Assembly (NCBI GenBank): GCA_900544465.1
Contig: UQVT01000129.1
Location: 1-5,383 of the forward strand
Reading direction: 5' to 3'
DNA from: an uncultured Collinsella sp.
GTDB taxonomy: Bacteria > Actinomycetota > Coriobacteriia > Coriobacteriales > Coriobacteriaceae
Length of the DNA stretch: 5,383 bases
The notes under the pieces are model-generated. The model worked only from the letters and a program-made list of their open reading frames with translations. It searched no databases and was not told where the DNA came from. Both the position numbers and the translations under genes were made by a program. Positions 1 through 4,486 of this stretch are shown piece by piece; the first letter of the stretch is position 1; each line of letters opens with the position of its first letter.

Positions 1-710
1 ACCATAAAGCCGGGCTTGTAGTCGCCGTCGAGCGCCTTGGGCGCCAGGCTCTCCATGGCGCCGGACTTACCGGTGCCGCCCAGGATCATCTGGCGGGTCT
101 TCTCCAGGTCAAGGCCGCTCAGCTCGGCAAATGCCATGGCGTCCGCCATGCCGACCATGCAGGCGCCCAGCGACACCTGATTGGCGAGCTTGGCAGCCTG
201 GCCCTTGCCGGCGCCGTCGAAGCAGCAGATGTTGGCCGCAAAGGTGGCAAGGATGTCGCGGACCGGGGCGATGTCGTTCTCGGTAGCGCCCACGATAGCC
301 GTGAGCGTGCCGGCGATAGCACCCGACTCGCCGCCGGTGACGGGGCAGTCAAACGCCATGCGACCAGAAACCTGGGCGGCCTCGGCAATGTCACGGGCGA
401 GCTCGGGCGAGCTCGTGGTGAGGTCGATCAGGACCGCGCCGGGCTTAGTGCACGAGAGCAGGCCGTCGCCCGCCAGGTAGAGCTCCTCGACCTCGGAGGG
501 ATAGCCCACCATGGTAAAGACGACATCGGCGTTAGCCACGGCATCGGCCGGCGTATCGGCCCAAGCGGCACCGCGCTCGATAAGCGCGGCAGCCTTGGAC
601 TTGGTGCGGTTGTTGACCGTGACGGGATAGCCAGCATCCAGGATGTGACCGGCGATGGGGGCACCCATGATTCCGGTGCCGATAAATGCGACGGAGAGCT
701 TGTTTGCCAT
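1..710 (-). CDS. NAD(P)-dependent beta-hydroxyacid dehydrogenase, 3-hydroxyisobutyrate / tartronate-semialdehyde reductase type (C-terminus beyond window)
   Basis: This is a cytosolic oxidoreductase that interconverts a beta-hydroxyacid and its semialdehyde or ketoacid with a nicotinamide cofactor. The visible 236 residues cover most of a family protein of about 290-300 residues. The N-terminal Rossmann domain has FIGTGIMG at residues 9-16. The end of the second strand reads NNRT (33-36); an Arg there is often linked to NADP(H) preference, as in plant glyoxylate reductases (inference). The substrate-loop signature DCPVTGG is at 121-127, and GAGKGQAAKLANQ (166-178) carries the expected catalytic lysine at K174 and the following Asn at 177. 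The ATG at 708-710 is preceded by AAAGGA at 8 nt. The gene follows degV after 98 nt with no clear terminator or convincing promoter between them, so weak co-transcription is possible. The exact substrate (tartronate semialdehyde, 3-hydroxyisobutyrate, succinic semialdehyde or glyoxylate) cannot be fixed from sequence alone. Confidence 0.93.
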   Translation of the reverse strand, partial: MANKLSVAFIGTGIMGAPIAGHILDAGYPVTVNNRTKSKAAALIERGAAWADTPADAVANADVVFTMVGYPSEVEELYLAGDGLLSCTKPGAVLIDLTTSSPELARDIAEAAQVSGRMAFDCPVTGGESGAIAGTLTAIVGATENDIAPVRDILATFAANICCFDGAGKGQAAKLANQVSLGACMVGMADAMAFAELSGLDLEKTRQMILGGTGKSGAMESLAPKALDGDYKPGFM

Positions 711-808
711 GAAACCTTTCCTTTTGGGTTGGGTGTTGTTACCAGGTTGAATACTCGATGCCAGCGTTTGGGCAGTGAGTTGGGGTCGATTACGGCCGCA
801 ACGTTTGC

Positions 809-1762
809 CTACTGGCCGCGCACGCGACGGGCGATGCGGTCGGAAAGCGACGCCTTGTCGGCGCGGTTCTTACCCCAAAATGCGCAGGCCACCATGCCGG
901 GGCCCACGTGCGAGCCGATAGTAGGGCCCACGGAGCTGCGAATGATCGTGACGTCGGCGCAGCCCTCCTCCTTGCGGATGGCAGCTTCGAGCCAGTCGCC
1001 GTCCTTCTCGGCATCGGCCGTCATGATGGCGATGGGCATGGTGCGATCGGGCACGTAGTTCTCGCGGAACGACTTGAGGATGGACTTGAGCGCCTTCTTG
1101 CGGCCGCGGTTGACGCCGATCAGCGACAGCGAGCCGGCAAGGTCGTAAGAGAGCTCGGGCTTGACGTCGAGCTTTGCCGTGAGCTGCGCCGCCGCGGGCG
1201 GAATGCGGCCGCCGGCAGCCAGCGCATCGAAGCTCTCGAGCGTAAAGTAGCCGTGGACATAAGTCTTTGCCTCGTTTGCCCAATCGACCAGCTGCTTGGC
1301 GGTCAATCCCGCCGAACGCTGGCGCACGGCCTCGAGCGCCAAGAGCGCGCCAGTCGCGCAGGGCAGAGCGTTGTCGACCACGTAGAGCTCAAAATCGGGA
1401 TACTCGGCACGCACGGCGTCCGCCGCCTGGCACGCGGAGTTGTAGCTCGACGACAGCGCCGAGGTAAAGCACAGGTAGACCGTGGGCGTGCCCTCTTTGG
1501 CGCACTCGGTAAAGAACTCGATATAGCGACCGAGCGACACAGCCGAGGTGGACACGCGGGCACCGGCGCGCATGCGATCGTAAAACTCCTTGGGTGTGAT
1601 GCTCGACCAGATGTCATCCGTGCGTTCCTCGCCATCGATAATGAAGGGGAAACCCAGGATATCGACATCGAGGTTCGCGGCGACCTCGGGGCTAAAGTCG
1701 CAGCAGGTATCGACGACGATGCGGCAGCGGTCAGAATGGCCGGTAGATGCAGCCTTGTCCAT
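809..1762 (-). CDS. DegV family fatty-acid-binding protein
   Basis: This 317-residue cytosolic protein belongs to the DegV family, whose members bind a long-chain fatty acid between two domains; some act as FakB subunits handing fatty acid to the FakA kinase for phospholipid synthesis. Visible signatures are VVDTCCD (16-22, matching the usual DST-D start), VSTSAVS (70-76, in place of the common TSQPS), TSALSSSYNSA (100-110, in place of SGTY), AAGGRIPP in the middle, the run VNRGRKKAL, and the C-terminal VGPTIGSHVGPG glycine loop. Length is slightly above the usual 280-290 because of a short polar N-terminus. The ATG at 1760-1762 is chosen over a TTG just upstream because AAGGAG then sits 8 nt away. 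A FakB role cannot be assigned: no fakA is in the window, and the second fatty-acid motif is variant. Expression may depend on read-through from hpf. Confidence 0.92.
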   Translation of the reverse strand: MDKAASTGHSDRCRIVVDTCCDFSPEVAANLDVDILGFPFIIDGEERTDDIWSSITPKEFYDRMRAGARVSTSAVSLGRYIEFFTECAKEGTPTVYLCFTSALSSSYNSACQAADAVRAEYPDFELYVVDNALPCATGALLALEAVRQRSAGLTAKQLVDWANEAKTYVHGYFTLESFDALAAGGRIPPAAAQLTAKLDVKPELSYDLAGSLSLIGVNRGRKKALKSILKSFRENYVPDRTMPIAIMTADAEKDGDWLEAAIRKEEGCADVTIIRSSVGPTIGSHVGPGMVACAFWGKNRADKASLSDRIARRVRGQ

Positions 1763-1770
1763 CAAAGCGA

Positions 1771-1776
1771 CTCCTT
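1771..1776 (-). promoter_or_regulatory. Ribosome binding site of the degV-family gene
   Basis: The minus strand reads AAGGAG here, a perfect Shine-Dalgarno hexamer 8 nt before the ATG at 1760-1762 and 5 nt before an alternative TTG. It favours the ATG. It begins only 4 nt beyond the T-run of the upstream terminator. Confidence 0.8.
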
Positions 1777-1780
1777 ACGT

Positions 1781-1812
1781 AAAAAGGCGGCCACCCGCAT
1801 GGGATGACCGCC
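1781..1812 (-). terminator. Intrinsic terminator after hpf, immediately before the degV ribosome binding site
   Basis: On the minus strand, GGCGGTCATCC pairs with GGGTGGCCGCC (two G-U pairs, short CATGC-type loop; stem at 1786-1812) and is followed directly by five T (1781-1785). The two G-U pairs become C-A mismatches on the plus strand, so the hairpin is good only in the minus-strand transcript. That fits termination of hpf transcription. Confidence 0.75.
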
Positions 1813-1815
1813 AAC

Positions 1816-1837
1816 CGTTAACTCATGCAAGTTAACG
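1816..1837. repeat. Perfect inverted repeat CGTTAAC-N8-GTTAACG
   Basis: Seven-base arms at 1816-1822 and 1831-1837 flank an 8-nt spacer, 4 nt beyond the hpf stop codon and 3 nt from the terminator stem. It could be a second hairpin stabilising the hpf transcript end or a protein-binding dyad; nothing decides between them. Confidence 0.5.
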
Positions 1838-1841
1838 TATT

Positions 1842-2426
1842 TTACTCGTCAAGTGTTTCGATACGGGGCTTGATGATGCCATATCCACCATTCTTACGGT
1901 GATACACCACATTGATGAGGCCAGTCGTCGCGTTCTCGAACACGTAGAAGTCGTGGCCGAGCAGATCGGTCTGCACCAGCGCCTGCTCCTCAGTCATCGG
2001 GGTGACATCAATGACCTTCTCACGGACGAGCAGGTCGTCCTCCTCCTCGGGCAGCAGCAGGTCGGCCAGATCCTCGACGCGCTCGACCGGTGCGACATCC
2101 GCTGCGCTGGCACCGCCCTGGCGGTTGTCCACGACCTTGGTCTTGAACTTGCGCAGCTGGCGGGTGACCTTATCGGCGGAGAGGTCGATGGCGGCGTACA
2201 TATCTGCACCGTGCTCGGCAACGCGAATCACCGAACCGCGGGCACGAACCGTAACCTCGACGATTGCCGGGTTGGGGTTCGAGGGGTTCTTCTCATAGCG
2301 AAGTACAACGTCGACCGTCATGGGCTCGATATCGAAAACCTTGAGCGCCTCGCCGATCTTCTCATCCACATGCGCACGCAGAGCATCGGTTACCGTCGTC
2401 TTGCGTCCAGAAACCTTGATATCCAT
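1842..2426 (-). CDS. hpf: Long-form ribosome hibernation-promoting factor
   Basis: This 194-residue protein binds the 30S subunit in stationary phase or stress and, through its C-terminal domain, drives pairing of 70S ribosomes into inactive 100S dimers. Residues 1-100 form the S30AE (YfiA/HPF) domain: it opens MDIKVSGRKTTVTDALRAHV and later has basic stretches such as RQLRKFKTK (89-97). An acidic, Ala-rich linker (about 101-135, including LLPEEEDD) leads to the long-form dimerisation domain at about 136-188, with PMTEEQAL (143-150), LLGHDFYVFENATTG (155-169), INVVYHRKNGGYGIIKP (171-187). Length fits long HPF (about 180-195). The ATG at 2424-2426 is chosen because the homology begins exactly there and TTGGAG lies 6 nt upstream; the frame stays open upstream to 2486 without a better site. 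A terminator precedes the gene, so it must have its own promoter, though I could not identify one convincingly. Confidence 0.96.
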   Translation of the reverse strand: MDIKVSGRKTTVTDALRAHVDEKIGEALKVFDIEPMTVDVVLRYEKNPSNPNPAIVEVTVRARGSVIRVAEHGADMYAAIDLSADKVTRQLRKFKTKVVDNRQGGASAADVAPVERVEDLADLLLPEEEDDLLVREKVIDVTPMTEEQALVQTDLLGHDFYVFENATTGLINVVYHRKNGGYGIIKPRIETLDE

Positions 2427-2432
2427 ACGTGG

Positions 2433-2438
2433 CTCCAA
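2433..2438 (-). promoter_or_regulatory. Ribosome binding site of hpf
   Basis: TTGGAG on the minus strand lies 6 nt upstream of the ATG at 2424-2426. It decides this start against the upstream in-frame GTG/ATG options, which would add 20 residues not seen in HPF proteins. Confidence 0.7.
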
Positions 2439-2547
2439 TCTGCCTCGGGGACTTACTGTACTGGCTATGTACCCATTGCCGTGCATTTAATCACGCGGAT
2501 TCCCAAAGACCCGAATAACGATTGCTTGATACCGCATACCGAAGTCT

Positions 2548-2571
2548 CGCACTTTTCTGTGGCAAAGTGCG
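2548..2571. repeat. Perfect 8-bp inverted repeat in the hpf upstream region
   Basis: CGCACTTT (2548-2555) and AAAGTGCG (2564-2571) are exact complements around an 8-nt loop. Neither strand has a T-run after it, so it is not a standard terminator. It may be an operator or an RNA hairpin in the hpf leader. Confidence 0.5.
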
Positions 2572-2642
2572 CTATAGGAGGGGCCGGCGGCTTTGTATTT
2601 GGTCCCGAAAATTAGCTTTGACCTGCTGGTTTTATTGGGATG

Positions 2643-2676
2643 AAAAAGCCGGGCTCCCCTATTGGGGAAGCCCGGC
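2643..2676 (-). terminator. Intrinsic terminator of the lipoprotein gene
   Basis: Minus-strand arms GCCGGGCTTCCCC and GGGGAGCCCGGC (2648-2676, four-nt loop, one bulged T) form a strong GC-rich stem followed directly by five T (2643-2647). It lies 66 nt after the lipoprotein stop codon and closes that transcription unit. Confidence 0.9.
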
Positions 2677-2742
2677 AGTGCGTGTTGAAACCGTGAAGAA
2701 GTGTCCTTTCCAACGTATAGGAGACACCACCCCTAGCAATAA

Positions 2743-3753
2743 CTAGCTATTGAGTTTGTTAATGTCGTCGTCGGTGATGGCGCCTTCCTGGCTGGACGAT
2801 TTGTCCTCGGAGGATGCGGTCTCATTGTTGGAATCGGAGGACTCGCTGCCGGAGGATGCGGAGCCAGACGACTGAAGGTTGACACCAGATACTGTCTTAG
2901 TGGTGAGGTCGTAGGGCATCGTGCCATACCAGGCAGAGTGGACCGCCTCGAGCGTGCCGTCGGCCGTAATACCGTCGAGGGCATCGCTCACGGCACGGCA
3001 CAGTTCGTCATTGGACGAGAGGCCCACAACACCAAGCGTCGAGGGCGCCTCGAGCGCACCGACATAGGAGACCTCGCTCATCAGGCGTGCAAGGTAGCCG
3101 CCGGCCGTGGAGTCGCAGACCACATAGTCGACCTCGCCGGACTCGAGCGCCTCAAAGCACTCGTTGATGTTGGAGTAGGTCTTTTGGTTGGCGGTGATGC
3201 TCTGCTTAGCAAGCGCCTCCTGCGAGGCCGAGGACATCTGAACGCCCAGAGTAGACGTGTTAAGGGTATCGATGGAAACGCTTAGCGACCCACCATCGCT
3301 AGTTTTACCGAACACGGAAGTGGCATCGTACAGGCAGGTGCCGAGCGAGCTAATGTCCCCGTCCGTGGAGTTAATCTCGCCGATAAAGATATCGGCCTTT
3401 TTGTCGCCGAGCACGGAACCTACCGAGGACGCATCGACGAAGGCGACCTTAAGGCCCATGCGGCTTGCGAGGGCGCGAGCGGCGTCAACCGCATACCCCG
3501 TGAGCTCGCCGTCGGCGCCCTGCATGGCCTGCGGCGCATCGGAAGTATCGAGGGCGACCGTCAGGGTTCCGGGAGTGACCAGGGCATCGTCCGACACCGC
3601 CGGCGTGACGGTCTCGTACTCGATCTGGTCGATCGTGGGAGTCGTGAACGTAGACAGCGGGTTGAACGCGCATCCGCTCAGGCTCAAAACGGCGATGACC
3701 GCTGCGGTCCCAGCACCTAAGCGAGCCGCGTGCATCAAGCTGCCCTTCACCAT
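2743..3753 (-). CDS. Solute-binding lipoprotein, family 3 (amino-acid-binding) fold, divergent
   Basis: A 336-residue predicted membrane-anchored extracellular lipoprotein. The signal peptide has a basic start (K3, R11), a hydrophobic run and the lipobox LSLSGC with the lipidated cysteine at C28. After a Thr/Pro-rich spacer, the solute-binding domain runs about 59-280: GTLTVALDTSDAPQ, GELTGYAVDAARALASRMGLKV (split at 82-103), KKADIFIGE, NECFEALESGEVDYVVCDS and AVHSAWYG near the end, the order seen in SBP_bac_3 proteins. The usual T-x-x-R motif after the first Asp-Gly segment is replaced by INSTDGDISSLGTC, so the typical amino-acid carboxylate contact seems absent. A Ser/Glu/Asp-rich tail (295-336) is unusual. 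No permease or ATPase gene is nearby. Start options are the ATG at 3751-3753 (used here, weak AGGG) and the ATG at 3733-3735, which has GAAGGG at 7 nt; both leave a working signal peptide. Confidence 0.82.
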   Translation of the reverse strand: MVKGSLMHAARLGAGTAAVIAVLSLSGCAFNPLSTFTTPTIDQIEYETVTPAVSDDALVTPGTLTVALDTSDAPQAMQGADGELTGYAVDAARALASRMGLKVAFVDASSVGSVLGDKKADIFIGEINSTDGDISSLGTCLYDATSVFGKTSDGGSLSVSIDTLNTSTLGVQMSSASQEALAKQSITANQKTYSNINECFEALESGEVDYVVCDSTAGGYLARLMSEVSYVGALEAPSTLGVVGLSSNDELCRAVSDALDGITADGTLEAVHSAWYGTMPYDLTTKTVSGVNLQSSGSASSGSESSDSNNETASSEDKSSSQEGAITDDDINKLNS

Positions 3754-4084
3754 GTCCACTACCCTGCCTTCTGTGTCGTATACGATCCGTGCGTTGCGCG
3801 GAATATCGGGTTGTTCCCACCAGCTGACCTGGTATTTGACCCCACACTTGCGCACCGGGGTGTTTGCTCGGGAGGCCGCAGCCACCTTCACGACTGGCCC
3901 GCTCGCCCGCGAGGCGGTATTGCCCCAAAGAAAGTAGAACGGACGGTGCGGCTTACATCTAGGACGCGCCATGATCGCGCCGCGCGCACGCGGTCGCTTA
4001 CGTGGATCCCTTTGACCGCGTCTGTCTTGGACTAGGACGGGCATTTCGTCCGTCCGCAACCACAGCCTGGTAGGAACGTAGCGC
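3754..4084 (-). other. Long leader region between promoter and lipoprotein gene
   Basis: If transcription starts about 6-8 nt after the TATAAT, the lipoprotein message has an untranslated leader of about 325 nt. It holds several GC-rich self-complementary stretches, for example GGACGG/CCGTCC around a 9-nt loop (minus strand, about 4033-4055) and the palindrome TCGTATACGA (3776-3785). The lipoprotein frame stays open through it, but no internal start has a Shine-Dalgarno and the translation resembles no protein I know. I looked for T-box, tmRNA, RNase P, 6S and tRNA signatures and found none. Its role is unknown; it may be a structured regulatory leader or simple spacer. Confidence 0.35.
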
Positions 4085-4113
4085 ATTATAGCTAAGTTCA
4101 AGCTATAGTTTAA
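4085..4113 (-). promoter_or_regulatory. Sigma-70-type promoter with overlapping dyad, for the lipoprotein gene
   Basis: Minus strand: a perfect -10 TATAAT (plus 4085-4090), a 17-nt spacer, and a partial -35 TTAAAC (plus 4108-4113; 3 of 6 consensus). Within it lies a perfect inverted repeat TATAGCT-N7-AGCTATA (4087-4107) that covers part of the -10 and the spacer, the position expected for an operator of a dimeric repressor. The lipoprotein is the first gene downstream. Confidence 0.6.
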
Positions 4114-4185
4114 GGTTAGGGACGTTATTCGCATCGCGAGCACAGATTTCGCAGGTCGGGGCGGACCATTCGTGCCCCCATGAAG

Positions 4186-4214
4186 CCCGGAGCTCCCCCA
4201 CGGGGAGCCCCGGG
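4186..4214. repeat. 13-bp GC-rich hairpin
   Basis: CCCGGAGCTCCCC (4186-4198) and GGGGAGCCCCGGG (4202-4214) are complementary except one position, which becomes G-U in the minus-strand transcript, around a 3-nt loop. It has no T-run on either side, so it is not a standard intrinsic terminator, although it lies where the upstream transcript should end. Confidence 0.6.
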
Positions 4215-4233
4215 GCACCCGTCTCAGGGTGCC
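4214..4233. repeat. 7-bp hairpin GGCACCC-N6-GGGTGCC
   Basis: Perfect arms at 4214-4220 and 4227-4233. It abuts the 13-bp hairpin and overlaps the left end of the inverted-repeat element by a few bases. On the minus strand it follows an element arm that contains a T-run, but no T-run follows the stem itself. Confidence 0.5.
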
Positions 4234-4234
4234 G

Positions 4235-4281
4235 TGTGCAAAAAACGGCAAATATGAGTACTGCTACCAATTTAGTAGCAG
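4235..4281 (+). repeat. Left 47-nt repeat unit with 3' hairpin
   Basis: The unit starts TGTGCAAAAAACGGC and, after its 29-nt core (4235-4263), forms the perfect hairpin CTGCTAC-N7-GTAGCAG (4261-4281). It is an inverted copy of the right unit, with 41 of 47 positions the same. Confidence 0.8.
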
Positions 4282-4404
4282 CGTATTTCCGCCCCACGAG
4301 CCCTTTTTGAGTTCCGCACAGCCCGCTTGGCGCCAAGATATTCCACATTCGTTTATTATCTCTTCGCTGAATCCAGTTTTTCGGCCCAAGTTTCTTTATT
4401 TTTG

Positions 4405-4451
4405 CTGTCACTAATCTAGTAACAGTACTCATATTTGCCGTTTTTTGCACA
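4405..4451 (-). repeat. Right 47-nt repeat unit with 3' hairpin
   Basis: Read on the minus strand, it repeats the left unit: an identical 29-nt core (4423-4451), then the hairpin CTGTTAC-N7-GTGACAG (4405-4425), with six paired positions and one T-G. Compared with the left unit, one C-G pair has become T-A, a compensating change. Confidence 0.8.
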
Positions 4452-4462
4452 TGGCATATAAA
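4435..4462 (+). promoter_or_regulatory. Possible outward promoter at the right edge of the inverted-repeat element
   Basis: Plus strand: TTGCCG (4435-4440; 4 of 6 consensus) lies inside the repeat core, then a 16-nt spacer, then TATAAA (4457-4462; 5 of 6) just outside the element. It would read antisense into the 3' end of the hypothetical protein gene. No plus-strand gene follows, so it may have no use. Confidence 0.25.
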
Positions 4463-4486
4463 CAGACCCCCTATAAAGCCATAGTT

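Larger units (their letters stand above)
2427..2642 (-). other. Upstream region of hpf, promoter not resolved
   Basis: The gap between the lipoprotein stop and the hpf start is 316 nt; about 216 nt of it lies after the terminator and should hold the hpf promoter and leader. I see no pair of -35/-10 hexamers better than weak. Candidates such as TACATA near 2465-2470 lack a -35. The one clear structure is the hairpin at 2548-2571. No small gene with a ribosome binding site stands out on either strand. Confidence 0.4.
4230..4456. mobile_element. 227-bp element bounded by long inverted repeats (MITE-like or paired regulatory repeat)
   Basis: The two ends, 4230-4281 and 4405-4456, are inverted copies of 52 nt matching at 46 positions, including a perfect 29-nt block. 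The 123-nt interior (4282-4404) is more AT-rich than the nearby genes, has a 12-bp palindrome CTTGGCGCCAAG (4326-4337), and encodes no convincing protein. Long terminal inverted repeats around a short non-coding core are the layout of a non-autonomous mobile element. Against this, no target-site duplication is visible at the borders. It sits 30 nt past the stop of the hypothetical protein gene, in a gap. Short open frames crossing it are artefacts of the repeats. Confidence 0.6.

Noticed and set aside
1847..1852. TTGACG on the minus strand as a -35 box for degV
   Set aside because: No acceptable -10 lies 16-18 nt downstream, and a start there would still meet the terminator before the gene.
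908..2615. Long plus-strand open frames opposite degV and hpf (299 and 238 residues)
   Set aside because: They mirror well-supported minus-strand genes in GC-rich DNA, lack ribosome binding sites and resemble no known family.
2701..2726. Possible hairpin GTGTC...GACAC between the lipoprotein stop and its terminator
   Set aside because: Only five continuous pairs with a bulge and a long loop; not distinguishable from chance.
3754..4080. T-box, tmRNA, RNase P RNA or tRNA in the lipoprotein leader
   Set aside because: A GGTGG-x-TGCGG stretch loosely recalls a T-box antiterminator, but the TGGNACCGCG core is absent, and no hallmark sequences of the other RNAs are present.
3754..4251. In-frame extension of the lipoprotein to a 502-residue protein starting at 4251
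   Set aside because: It would cross the promoter and the edge of the repeat element, has no ribosome binding site, and would place the lipobox and signal peptide in the middle of the protein.
4103..4450. Short open frames (115 and 61 residues) crossing the inverted-repeat element
   Set aside because: Their sequence is mostly the repeat arms read through; they have no ribosome binding site and end arbitrarily.
4220..4466. Target-site duplication around the inverted-repeat element
   Set aside because: Bases outside 4230 and 4456 are not direct repeats, so a recent transposition footprint is not supported.
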